IMG/VR virus record: IMGVR_UViG_3300020175_000010
Location: 1-53,701 of that record
Length of the DNA: 53,701 nt
Strand: one strand, 5' to 3'
Source: a virus
The notes under the pieces were generated by a model, which saw only the letters and a list, made by a program, of their open reading frames with translations, did not search any database and had not been told where the DNA came from. The position numbers and the translations under genes are program-made. Every line of letters starts with the position of its first letter. Within the stretch, counting starts at the first letter, position 1. Of this stretch, positions 36,831-43,226 are shown one piece after another.

Positions 36831-37090
36831 TCATTCCTTAGCACAGTGGATAAGGGAACGACTGAGGTAACATTGTCAGCTTTCATAAGGCGAAAAGAAT
36901 CCGTGTCCCAACAAAACATTAGGACAGTATCATCATCTTCTTTCGCTCTATTTTTCTTGTCTTGAATGTAAGGCGTGCTGAAGTCAATCGTACATACATT
37001 GTACTTTGTCTTACGGGAGTTGGGACTCCTGTAAGTTATAATTGCATCTCCAGCACTATTTACTTTCTTCTTTAGCTCTTCTTTTTTCAC
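36827..37090 (-). CDS. Small SH3-like phage protein (87 aa), possible paralogue of 42996-43226
   Basis: It starts with GTG at 37090, 7 bases after GGAG. Residues 17-30 (AIITYRSPNSRKTKYNV) resemble NITYESLNSGKEITKTY of the 76-aa protein encoded at 42996-43226. Both end with a strand pair containing D-x-x-x-W/F. This looks like a small beta-barrel fold used in several phage accessory proteins. Function unknown. Confidence 0.55.
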   Translation of the reverse strand: MKKEELKKKVNSAGDAIITYRSPNSRKTKYNVCTIDFSTPYIQDKKNRAKEDDDTVLMFCWDTDSFRLMKADNVTSVVPLSTVLRNE

Positions 37091-37210
37091 TAATTAGCTC
37101 CAGTATTACATTGAGCAAAACCTCTTTTGTCTTTGTAATTTTTGGACTATTAGTGGTTGCCTCACGAGGGTGAATACGCGGCTAAGCATACTCAACCCCC
37201 GTGGGGACTT
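37091..37210. other. Intergenic region with two hairpins and a possible 27-aa frame
   Basis: On the minus strand there are two short stems, CCCC/GGGG and CCTC/GAGG, each with a 2-base loop. No T-run follows either, so ordinary termination is doubtful. A 27-residue frame (ATG 37189 to stop 37106) follows a G-rich stretch but has no other support. The region may regulate transcript processing between the SANT-like gene and the 87-aa gene. Confidence 0.35.
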
Positions 37211-37573
37211 TTAAGAAGCTACTTTATTCATAGCATCTGCGAAGTATTGTGCAGCTTTACCAGTGAGCTTTGAAACAATATCCTCATCAATAGCTACACC
37301 AGCATCATTAAGAGCTGCTGTGAGTGCTTCCTGTGCGGCAGCTTTGCTGATTCGAGTTCCGCCAGTTGAAGCGGCTTTAGCACCGCCACTAGAAGCAGCA
37401 GGAGTTTTCTTGACGTATACTCCAGCTTTGGTTAGAATCATTCGCACACCATTAGGGCTCTCACCCATGTCTTCTGCGATAGCTTTTACAATCTCCATAG
37501 AGTTCTCTGGAGTTGGTTCTTCACTTGTGTAGGCATCAATTGCCTGTTGCTTGGATTCGTCAGTCCACGCCAT
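37211..37573 (-). CDS. Small SANT/Myb-like putative DNA-binding protein (120 aa)
   Basis: The start is at 37573 because AGGAG lies 8 bases upstream of ATG (MAWTDESKQQAIDAY). The frame upstream of it falls in the promoter and leader. The N-terminal unit WTDESKQQ...EIVKAIAEDMGESPNGVRMILTKAGVYVKK (3-57) matches the repeat unit of the 240-aa protein at 33358-34080. An Ala/Gly/Ser/Lys linker is followed by a helical C-terminal domain (KAAAQEALTAALNDAGVAID). Two tandem promoters and a leader of about 100 bases suggest high, regulated expression. Function inferred. Confidence 0.65.
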   Translation of the reverse strand: MAWTDESKQQAIDAYTSEEPTPENSMEIVKAIAEDMGESPNGVRMILTKAGVYVKKTPAASSGGAKAASTGGTRISKAAAQEALTAALNDAGVAIDEDIVSKLTGKAAQYFADAMNKVAS

Positions 37574-37645
37574 TTTCTTTCTCCTGTTTGGTTTAAAAGG
37601 TAGACCGGCAGCATTGCCAGTCGCTTCAAGTTGTCGCATGTAAAA

Positions 37646-37674
37646 ATTATATCCCATACTTTCCTCAATTTCAA
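37646..37674 (-). promoter_or_regulatory. Second, downstream promoter for the 120-aa protein
   Basis: Minus strand TTGAAA (37669-37674), 17 bases, TATAAT (37646-37651). It lies 35 bases downstream of a stronger copy and points at the same gene. Confidence 0.6.
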
Positions 37675-37680
37675 AAACAT

Positions 37681-37709
37681 ATTATACTAGCTTTCGTCAT
37701 CTGAGTCAA
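37681..37709 (-). promoter_or_regulatory. Upstream promoter for the 120-aa SANT-like protein
   Basis: Minus strand TTGACT (37704-37709), 17 bases, TATAAT (37681-37686). The -35 element and spacer overlap the last codons of the small membrane protein gene at 37687-37959. Confidence 0.8.
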
Positions 37710-37959
37710 CATATATTTCGGTGATATAGTTAATTAAACTTTCGTAATAAACATCGCTTCTAAAGATAAAAACAATGAAAAATGCGGGAGCACCCACTAA
37801 TACTATAGGTATTGTGGTTCCATAATAAATGAGACCACCCGTAAAATTCCATCTGAAACCTACTTCTCGAAATGCTTTTACATTGAGGTAGATTATACAA
37901 AGGGCGGTTGTTAAACAAAATATGGCATAATAACTAAACTCTAGCGGTATTGATTCCAT
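37687..37959 (-). CDS. Small membrane protein with two transmembrane segments (90 aa)
   Basis: Two hydrophobic spans are visible, about 9-27 (YYAIFCLTTALCIIYLNV) and 48-68 (TTIPIVLVGAPAFFIVFIF), with an acidic C-terminus (EIYVDSDDES). The start overlaps the upstream HTH gene by 26 bases. Such two-span proteins can be holins or superinfection factors, but the lysis cassette is elsewhere (43.2 kb), so no function is assigned. Confidence 0.6.
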   Translation of the reverse strand: MESIPLEFSYYAIFCLTTALCIIYLNVKAFREVGFRWNFTGGLIYYGTTIPIVLVGAPAFFIVFIFRSDVYYESLINYITEIYVDSDDES

Positions 37960-38581
37960 AAGTTTTCAAATGCTCCAATTTACCGAGGTCATACGCGGGA
38001 ACAAAAGCATTATAGCCTCCCCCAAGATTGTCCTCATTACTAGCCTCTCTTATCCACACACGGTAACAAGGGCCGTAGCTTTGTTCGTGTCTGGTGTCAA
38101 GAGTTGCCATTACTTCACACGAAGTGTGGTACTTGGCTGACCAAGCAACCTCTCCAACGGCAAAGCTATCGGATACACACTCGTCTGGCAAGTATTCCAT
38201 CTCATATCGTTCATCACCAGCCACCCTTCCAGGGACTCCCAGTTTCTCAACGATAGTTTTAACAAAAGCAACAGAGCGAAAGATTCTTCTAGCAATATCT
38301 GTAAAGCTCTCACCTGTTAGGTAAGACTCTACGATTTCTGCAATTTCAGCATTGTCAGCGGGTCTGCCACGCTTCTGTGCTTTTCGGGTTCTTCGGTACT
38401 CTTGGTCGCTCTCATAATCTTCAATAACTTTATTAAGGCGACTGGTATTATAGCTAATATTAAGAATACTACACGCTTCTTTTTTTGTAATCGGCTTTTC
38501 CGCTGACAAAAGTCGTATAACCTTTTTAATGTTTGCATCAGTTAGATTTTCTCCTTCTTGTTTTTTAATACCTCTTCTCAT
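37934..38581 (-). CDS. Putative HTH DNA-binding protein (215 aa)
   Basis: The N-terminal part has two HTH-like helices (KKVIRLLSAEKPITKKEACSIL, then NISYNTSRLNKVIEDYE), a basic AT-hook-like RTRKAQKRGRPAD, and a second HTH-like unit (IVESYLTGESFTDIARRI). The C-terminal half is beta-rich, with several aromatics and a C-terminal YGINTARV. The layout suits a sequence-specific phage regulator or a modification-related protein. The ATG overlaps the upstream stop by 3 bases. No named family recognised. Confidence 0.6.
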   Translation of the reverse strand: MRRGIKKQEGENLTDANIKKVIRLLSAEKPITKKEACSILNISYNTSRLNKVIEDYESDQEYRRTRKAQKRGRPADNAEIAEIVESYLTGESFTDIARRIFRSVAFVKTIVEKLGVPGRVAGDERYEMEYLPDECVSDSFAVGEVAWSAKYHTSCEVMATLDTRHEQSYGPCYRVWIREASNEDNLGGGYNAFVPAYDLGKLEHLKTYGINTARV

Positions 38582-39184
38582 TTATGCTGCCCTTGTAATT
38601 CGTTGTTGATAATCTGCAAAATCTTCGTCCCACCAGTAAGGCTTATCTCTGTACTTCCAGCTTGCAAAAGTAGCTTTGTCAAGGTGATAGTAGCGTCTAT
38701 AAGATTCTACTGGATCATCATAATCTTTTAGTTCGTCTGGCATAGCCAACCCGAAAGTAGTAAAACCCACACGCTCCATTCTTTGAGGTTCTGGTAGGTT
38801 ATTTACTACTTGGGCTATAGACTTATGATCTTTTCCGTAACGGTAACGATACTCTTCGTTAAGAGCATTACCGTAGCAGTGAGTCCATTCGTGATTGTCG
38901 AGAGAGGAGCGAGCCCATATCGTACAAGGATGATTATACATCATTGGTAGATAGGGGGTCAAAGGTCTTTCCTCTGGTGGAAGATGTTTGATTTCTGCCT
39001 TCAGGCCGTTAAGATAGTCTCGTTCGTTTTTGTCAAGTGCGCGAGGCACAAAGCCAAGGTACTCGTCAATCCAGACTGAGGTACACAATATCTGAGCTAC
39101 TTCTAAAGGCATTTTAACAATGTGTTTGTCGACATGAAACTCGGCACAACGGTCAAGGTCGTCGTCAAGATAAAATAAATTCAT
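38582..39184 (-). CDS. Conserved phage protein with DKHIVKM motif (200 aa)
   Basis: The N-terminus MNLFYLDDDLDRCAEFHVDKHIVKMPLEVAQILCT belongs to a phage family with the hallmark (C/V)DKHxVKMxLE, commonly seen near nucleotide metabolism genes. The rest has HPCTIWARSSLDNHEW and a tryptophan-rich end (YRDKPYWWDEDF). The conserved His, Asp, Lys and Trp suggest an enzyme, possibly acting on DNA or nucleotides, but no activity is established from this sequence. It is the first gene after a consensus promoter. Confidence 0.7.
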   Translation of the reverse strand: MNLFYLDDDLDRCAEFHVDKHIVKMPLEVAQILCTSVWIDEYLGFVPRALDKNERDYLNGLKAEIKHLPPEERPLTPYLPMMYNHPCTIWARSSLDNHEWTHCYGNALNEEYRYRYGKDHKSIAQVVNNLPEPQRMERVGFTTFGLAMPDELKDYDDPVESYRRYYHLDKATFASWKYRDKPYWWDEDFADYQQRITRAA

Positions 39185-39210
39185 AACACACTCTTTTCAC
39201 AATTTCCATT

Positions 39211-39239
39211 ATTATAACAGCAGAAGAAAAAAATGTCAA
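39211..39239 (-). promoter_or_regulatory. Promoter for the DKHIVKM-family gene and HTH protein
   Basis: Minus strand TTGACA (39234-39239), 17 bases, TATAAT (39211-39216), context AATAAATCTTGACA. It is 27 bases upstream of the ATG at 39184. Confidence 0.88.
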
Positions 39240-39258
39240 GATTTATTTTTGCCCTCAA

Positions 39259-39420
39259 CTACCAGTGACGCAGTGTATTAGCAATTATGAAGAAGCAGGT
39301 AACAAAGTTTACTAGAACGAGAATGCTGCGAAATATCATAACGTGATTGTCGTAGCCCTCTGTTTTGTCGTCACTAAAAGAACCGATTGCAAACTTCCAG
39401 ATTGTTATTAGCTTACGCAT
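39259..39420 (-). CDS. Small membrane protein (53 aa)
   Basis: The ATG at 39420 lies inside the last codons of the MazG-like gene and the TAG is at 39259-39261. After a charged N-terminal part (MRKLITIWKFAIGSFSDDKT) there is one membrane span at about 29-47 (FRSILVLVNFVTCFFIIANT). Coupled translation and a clear span support a real gene. Function unknown. The remaining bases up to the promoter hold nothing else recognised. Confidence 0.6.
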   Translation of the reverse strand: MRKLITIWKFAIGSFSDDKTEGYDNHVMIFRSILVLVNFVTCFFIIANTLRHW

Positions 39421-39664
39421 AATCCTGCCGCTTCATTTTTGTCAGTCTTTTCTGAACTAAATCTTCTAGGGTACTACTATCTATACGGTAAGATGTTCTA
39501 AGGATGCGTGTCATAGCGATGACATCTGCTATTTCTTCAGTAAGATTTTGTAGATACTTAGGATCCTCTTCAGTTCCGTGTCTTAACACTTTAGAGCAGG
39601 CACGAATTAATTCACCACATTCTTCCATAGTAATTACTAATTGTTTCAACTTATTCAATTCCAT
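39413..39664 (-). CDS. MazG-like nucleotide pyrophosphohydrolase (83 aa)
   Basis: The all-alpha NTP-PPase signature is present: ITMEECGELIRACSKVL (EE-x2-E at 14-18) and LTEEIADVIAMT (EE-x2-D). Such enzymes hydrolyse NTPs or dNTPs or modulate ppGpp in phage infection. The length fits a minimal single-domain member. The start overlaps the glutaredoxin gene by 14 bases. A second member is encoded at 42667-42999. Confidence 0.75.
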   Translation of the reverse strand: MELNKLKQLVITMEECGELIRACSKVLRHGTEEDPKYLQNLTEEIADVIAMTRILRTSYRIDSSTLEDLVQKRLTKMKRQDYA

Positions 39665-39875
39665 TCGTGTATTCCATTAGTTCGTCAAACCCTCCGATAC
39701 ATACATCATCTACAAAAATCTGAGGAAAGGTTTTAAACTTAACCTTTGCCCAGAGTTCCATAATAGTGTAGTGATCGTCCAAGTGATAGTATTTATAATC
39801 TAGCTTGAGGTTTTTACATACGTTCTGTGCTTCTACACAATAGTTGCAATCCATCTTTCCATAAATTTCTATCAC
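39651..39875 (-). CDS. Glutaredoxin
   Basis: The product has 74 residues. It starts with GTG at 39875, coupled by GTGA to the upstream 44-aa gene. The dithiol active site C10-N-Y-C13 follows the first strand (IEIYGKMDC), then TFPQIFVDDVCIGGFDEL carries the cis-proline and glycine pair that bind glutathione. It probably reduces the phage NrdA C-terminal cysteines. Many phages carry glutaredoxin with class I reductase. Confidence 0.92.
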   Translation of the reverse strand: MIEIYGKMDCNYCVEAQNVCKNLKLDYKYYHLDDHYTIMELWAKVKFKTFPQIFVDDVCIGGFDELMEYTNGIE

Positions 39876-40006
39876 AGATTCTTAACCTTATAAAAATTAA
39901 TATGGTCGGTCCAACCCTGAAAGGATTGCCGAATATGGCACCAGAACTGCCCATTATAGGGTGGCTGGTTAGTGTCTTTAGGGAAGTTTAAGTTAGTTTG
40001 TTTCAT
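39872..40006 (-). CDS. Small hypothetical protein (44 aa)
   Basis: ATG at 40006 follows AAGGAAAAG, and the TGA overlaps the GTG of glutaredoxin. The sequence is NLNFPKDTNQPPYNGQFWCH then SFQGWTDHINFYKVKNL, with several aromatics and one Cys. Similar short proteins with a YNGQFWCH-like segment occur in large phages. No function known. Confidence 0.55.
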   Translation of the reverse strand: MKQTNLNFPKDTNQPPYNGQFWCHIRQSFQGWTDHINFYKVKNL

Positions 40007-40528
40007 TTACTTTTCCTTAGGTTTAACAAATACTACAAGTGTTCTTCGAGCAAAATCTTCTGATTCTATATCGAAGAGTTTTAAAATTTTCTCCTTCCAC
40101 CATGTGGGAGACTCTACAATAAGATGGGCGTTTCTTCCGTCTGACAGTATCTGTCTAGCAGGGTAACATGCAATAGTTAGGAAAGCTTTCTCAAGGGTAC
40201 ACCTTTGAATGTCTTCTAAAACATCATCTATCAATGAAGGCTCAACATGCTCTAAAACATCTATGCAGACAAGAAACTTTTTAGGTATATTAGTACTTGC
40301 TTTATCGGGGTATCCCGGATCATATTCCGTAACATCTATATTAGGATTATTTAAAGACTTTCTAAAACTACCATGAGCAGAGCCGTAATCAAGAACTTCT
40401 TCAAAGTTATTCTGCTGCATATAAGTTAGTATCCCTCCAGTATATAAAGGAGCTGTCTGACCCCAGGAATGGTTGGTTTCTCTATGTGTATCTTCTAATG
40501 TTTTTCTATATTCTTCTGATACTAGCAT
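40007..40528 (-). CDS. Class I SAM-dependent methyltransferase
   Basis: The product has 173 residues. Motif I is EEVLDYGSAHGSFRKSL (about 44-60), then an acidic strand end DVTEYDPGY, FLVCIDVLEHVEP (motif IV-like) and FLTIACYP. This is the layout of small Methyltransf_23/11-type enzymes. The substrate is unknown and may be a lipid, glycan or small molecule rather than DNA, since no DPPY-type motif is present. It overlaps the Rossmann-type protein gene by 23 bases, suggesting a joint pathway. Confidence 0.8.
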   Translation of the reverse strand: MLVSEEYRKTLEDTHRETNHSWGQTAPLYTGGILTYMQQNNFEEVLDYGSAHGSFRKSLNNPNIDVTEYDPGYPDKASTNIPKKFLVCIDVLEHVEPSLIDDVLEDIQRCTLEKAFLTIACYPARQILSDGRNAHLIVESPTWWKEKILKLFDIESEDFARRTLVVFVKPKEK

Positions 40529-41135
40529 TCTCTAATTCCTCTTTTAAGTTACCTTTTCTGAATGTTGTTAAAGCACTGTCTGGCGTACAATTTACTACTA
40601 TATTTCGTATAGGTTCTTCTATGCTATCAAATGCAGATAAAAACTTATGATAAGGACTATTTTTACTTAATCCGTCGGGATGTTCTCCAAAGAAATGTCT
40701 TACTCCGCCTATCTTTTGCATATTATAACCGACAAGTAAAAATCTGGAACAACCCATTAAAAATGCTATGTTTAACAACTGATAACCTGAATTACTGCCC
40801 CAATGTATAATACTAGAATCTGTGCTCAAACTTCTAGCATGTTTTCCTTCTACTATATTTAAGTTAAACTCAGAGTCTCTATACTCCTCTGCTTGTGTGT
40901 AAGCCTCTAAGTCTGGATATTTTTCTCTAAAAGGTTTTGCGTGTAGATCCCACCAAGCTTTATCGCAAGCATAATGAAGGTCTAAATAATCTACTAGCCT
41001 ATAAGAATCATTACAACCAAAAATAATGAAATCATTCTTATAGGGTCTTATAGTCTCTACCACCTCTTCAGTCAGAGAAGGGCCTGTAGCTACAAGAATA
41101 GCCGGTTTGTTACGATACTTTAGAGGTATTTTCAT
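40506..41135 (-). CDS. Rossmann-type protein, DUF115/MptE-like (putative transferase)
   Basis: The product has 209 residues. The N-terminal PAILVATGPSLTEEVVETI (11-30) and the following FIIFGCNDSYRLVDYLDLHYACD resemble the DUF115/6-hydroxymethylpterin-kinase-like fold, which in bacteria also occurs in flagellin-glycosylation (Maf) proteins. Later come WGSNSGYQLLNIAFLMGCSRFLLVG and a GGVRHFFGEHP loop. It could modify a host glycan or a phage-made sugar together with the adjacent methyltransferase. The start lies just after a terminator hairpin and lacks a clear Shine-Dalgarno. Confidence 0.65.
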   Translation of the reverse strand: MKIPLKYRNKPAILVATGPSLTEEVVETIRPYKNDFIIFGCNDSYRLVDYLDLHYACDKAWWDLHAKPFREKYPDLEAYTQAEEYRDSEFNLNIVEGKHARSLSTDSSIIHWGSNSGYQLLNIAFLMGCSRFLLVGYNMQKIGGVRHFFGEHPDGLSKNSPYHKFLSAFDSIEEPIRNIVVNCTPDSALTTFRKGNLKEELENASIRRI

Positions 41136-41137
41136 AA

Positions 41138-41167
41138 ATAAAAAAGCCGGACATTTCTGCCCGGCTT
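41138..41167 (-). terminator. Rho-independent terminator after the Hsp20 unit
   Basis: Minus strand AAGCCGG and CCGGCTT (41167-41161 with 41150-41144) with a 10-base loop are followed by T6 and TATTT. It ends the hsp20 transcript and lies 3 bases upstream of the next ATG. Confidence 0.85.
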
Positions 41168-41174
41168 ACCGTTT

Positions 41175-41285
41175 CTAAGCAGAAGCGTAGCTTACGGCCA
41201 TATATGCTAGTGGTGCTGTTACGCACACTACAATTTGAAATACAGCCTCAAGTACACCCCACTTTTCTTTTACGAAGTTCTTCAT
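41175..41285 (-). CDS. Small single-span membrane protein (36 aa)
   Basis: ATG at 41285 is preceded by GGAG and the TAG is at 41175-41177. The sequence has a charged start (KNFVKEKWG) and a membrane span (EAVFQIVVCVTAPLAYMAV). It is co-transcribed with Hsp20 and ends 8 bases before the terminator hairpin. No function recognised. Confidence 0.6.
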   Translation of the reverse strand: MKNFVKEKWGVLEAVFQIVVCVTAPLAYMAVSYASA

Positions 41286-41298
41286 TGAATTCTCCAAG

Positions 41299-41688
41299 TT
41301 ACCCAATAGGTATTGATGTGGGCTTACTAGAGGGCGAATACGATAGGTCTATTTTTAACATTCCGTTTTCCATGGAAGCAGAAGAGACCTCTAAGGCATT
41401 GTCAAGCTTTAGATGCTTCTCAAAACTTTTTCCTGATATACCTTTGTGCACCCAGCCTCTACCTTCGTTATTCTCTTTTTTCTCACCTTTAATGGTAAGA
41501 ATATTTTTGTGAACGTTCACTGAAATTTGGGTTTTGTTCCATCCTGGAACAGCTACTTCAACTATATAGCCATTTTCTACTTTTTCAATGTTATAACGAG
41601 GATATTCTGGTGCCTGTTGAGTATATAACGGGCTGTTAACTAAATTGTCGAAACCGACAAAGAATTTTTCAAGATTTACTGCATTCAT
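41299..41688 (-). CDS. Small heat shock protein (Hsp20/IbpA-like)
   Basis: The product has 129 residues. It contains an alpha-crystallin domain (NIEKVENGYIVEVAVPGW, then ILTIKGEKK, then FEKHLKLDNALEVSSASMENGMLKIDL) and a C-terminal IPI motif that docks subunits. It should hold unfolded proteins during infection or virion assembly. Hsp20 is common in marine myoviruses. It has its own promoter 113 bases upstream of the ATG. Confidence 0.94.
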   Translation of the reverse strand: MNAVNLEKFFVGFDNLVNSPLYTQQAPEYPRYNIEKVENGYIVEVAVPGWNKTQISVNVHKNILTIKGEKKENNEGRGWVHKGISGKSFEKHLKLDNALEVSSASMENGMLKIDLSYSPSSKPTSIPIG

Positions 41689-41800
41689 AAGTTTTCTCCT
41701 TTTAAGAAAGATGAACTTGCCCCTTTCGGAAGCGTAACAATCGTTTTAATTTACGGATTTTGAAAAAGACACAGTTAGACTGGTATCAATTTCAGGGTAT

Positions 41801-41829
41801 ATTATATCACCTACACCAAATTGTGTCAA
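41801..41829 (-). promoter_or_regulatory. Leftward promoter of the divergent pair (hsp20)
   Basis: Minus strand TTGACA (41824-41829), 17 bases, TATAAT (41801-41806), context AGTTTCTTGACA. It reads toward hsp20 with a leader of about 105 bases. Confidence 0.88.
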
Positions 41830-41865
41830 GAAACTTTTTTGCTCAAGTGACAGGAAAAAAAGTTC

Positions 41866-41894
41866 TTGACATAAAAGCCTTAACATCGTATAAT
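41866..41894 (+). promoter_or_regulatory. Rightward promoter of the divergent pair (thyX)
   Basis: TTGACA (41866-41871), 17 bases, TATAAT (41889-41894), context AAAGTTCTTGACA. The thyX ATG follows at 41919 after AGAGGAGA. The two divergent -35 elements are 36 bases apart. Confidence 0.9.
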
Positions 41895-41918
41895 ATACAC
41901 TTAATCAGAGGAGATTGT

Positions 41919-42548
41919 ATGAAAGTAACCCTAGTTTGGATTACCCCCGAAGCCATGAAAGTCATCGCCTATTGTGCGAGAGTTAGTAATCCTGCAAATC
42001 AAGACAACGAGAGAACAGCCCCGAAGTTGTTGAAGTACCTTAAAAAAGAAGCACACTTCAGCCCATTCGAAATGGCAAGTGCTTGCATTGAAATCGAGAC
42101 TACGAGAGACATTGCTCGCCAGATTCTGCGGCATCGCTCTTTTAGTTTTCAGGAATTTAGTCAACGCTATGCAGACCCTACTCAAGCATTAGATTTCTCT
42201 ACGAGAGAAGCGAGACTGCAAGACCCACGTAACCGACAGAACAGCATTCCTGCAGACAATGACGGGCTAGAAATTGCTTGGCACACTAAACAGAGAGAAG
42301 TAATCGATGCTGCTACTGAAGCCTATACATGGGCTGTACGTATGGGAATTGCAAAAGAACAAGCGAGAGCAGTATTGCCAGAAGGTAACACTCATACTCG
42401 ACTATATATGACAGGAACTTTACGATCGTGGATGCACTTCTGCGATCTACGAGGTGGAAACGGCACTCAAAAAGAGTGTTCAGAAATTGCAGTAGCCTGC
42501 AAAGAGATTCTCTGCCAAAACGGTGGAGACGTCTGGGGAGACTCATGA
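41919..42548 (+). CDS. thyX: FAD-dependent thymidylate synthase
   Basis: The product has 209 residues and makes dTMP from dUMP with FAD and methylene-tetrahydrofolate. The ThyX signature RHRxxSxxxxSxR is complete at 71-83 (RHRSFSFQEFSQR). It is followed by LPEGNTHTRLYMTGTLRSWMHFCDLR, which carries the dUMP-binding arginines. The ATG at 41919 has an AGAGGAGA site. A longer frame from TTG at 41760 would cross both promoters and is rejected. It leads the rightward operon. Confidence 0.96.
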   Translation: MKVTLVWITPEAMKVIAYCARVSNPANQDNERTAPKLLKYLKKEAHFSPFEMASACIEIETTRDIARQILRHRSFSFQEFSQRYADPTQALDFSTREARLQDPRNRQNSIPADNDGLEIAWHTKQREVIDAATEAYTWAVRMGIAKEQARAVLPEGNTHTRLYMTGTLRSWMHFCDLRGGNGTQKECSEIAVACKEILCQNGGDVWGDS

Positions 42549-42670
42549 AACGTATTAGAAATACAATTTTAACTGTAGCAATTCTAGCTGGATTGTTATA
42601 TACTAACTGGCAAAGCAGTATGATGCTTGTCAAACACCCTGAAATGTATCAAGGAAATCCTTACTTATGA
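42545..42670 (+). CDS. Small membrane protein (41 aa)
   Basis: The ATG overlaps the thyX stop (ATGA) and the stop overlaps the next start. A basic start (MKRIRN) precedes one span, TILTVAILAGLLYTNW. The C-terminus is SMMLVKHPEMYQGNPYL. Function unknown; the 4-base couplings on both sides support expression. Confidence 0.65.
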   Translation: MKRIRNTILTVAILAGLLYTNWQSSMMLVKHPEMYQGNPYL

Positions 42671-42999
42671 ATGATGTTTGGAATGGAGAGTCAAGAGGAA
42701 ACAGTGATGTTATGCAAGAGCGCATACGAATTTGGCACAGAGACCGCAATTTGATTGATGGTAGTACTGATAAAGATCAGTTCTGTAAGCTCATTCAAGA
42801 GTGTGGGGAACTGTCAGACAATATGTGTAAGGGCAGAGACATGAAAGACGACATTGGCGATATTATGGTTGTGCTTATTAATATTATGGAACGCAATAAC
42901 TACTCTATGATGGATTGTCTAGAGACTGCGTGGATTGACATTAAAGATCGCAAAGGAAAGATGGTTGATGGCATCTTTGTAAAGGAAGCAGATTTGTGA
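42667..42999 (+). CDS. MazG-like nucleotide pyrophosphohydrolase (110 aa)
   Basis: It contains FCKLIQECGELSDNMCKG (E-x2-E type) and DDIGDIMVVLINIMERN (D/E-x2-D), the two metal-binding helices of the all-alpha NTP-PPase fold. The C-terminal ETAWIDIKDRKGKMVDG is typical of phage members. It directly follows thyX and the small membrane gene, so a dNTP-pool role is likely. It is the second such protein in the window. Confidence 0.82.
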   Translation: MNDVWNGESRGNSDVMQERIRIWHRDRNLIDGSTDKDQFCKLIQECGELSDNMCKGRDMKDDIGDIMVVLINIMERNNYSMMDCLETAWIDIKDRKGKMVDGIFVKEADL

Positions 43000-43226
43000 A
43001 ACTTGTTGAGGCATTGAGAAACGGCAATGTCAATATCACTTACGAAAGTTTAAACAGCGGAAAAGAGATTACAAAAACATATACTTTGAAAACTATATTT
43101 AAAGTAAATGTTAATCTCAAATCAGATAAACTTATTGCTTATGATGTAGAAGCAAAGGAATGGGAAGACATAGAAAGGTCCAGCATTAAAAAATGGAGTA
43201 TAAATGAACAGAGAAGAAGTATTTAA
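42996..43226 (+). CDS. Small SH3-like phage protein (76 aa)
   Basis: It starts with GTG, coupled by GTGA to the MazG-like gene. The segment NITYESLNSGKEITKTYTL resembles AIITYRSPNSRKTKYNV of the 87-aa protein at 36827-37090, followed by alternating strands and a C-terminal SIKKWSI. It overlaps the lysozyme gene by 23 bases. Function unknown. Confidence 0.55.
   Translation: MKLVEALRNGNVNITYESLNSGKEITKTYTLKTIFKVNVNLKSDKLIAYDVEAKEWEDIERSSIKKWSINEQRRSI

Noticed and set aside
37106-37189. 27-codon frame between the SANT-like and 87-aa genes (minus strand)
   Set aside because: Too short, with only a G-rich stretch before it and no overlap with neighbours. Mentioned under the intergenic feature but not called a gene.
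41760-41918. TTG-start extension of thyX
   Set aside because: It would encode both divergent promoters and has no ribosome binding site. ThyX homologues start near the ATG at 41919.
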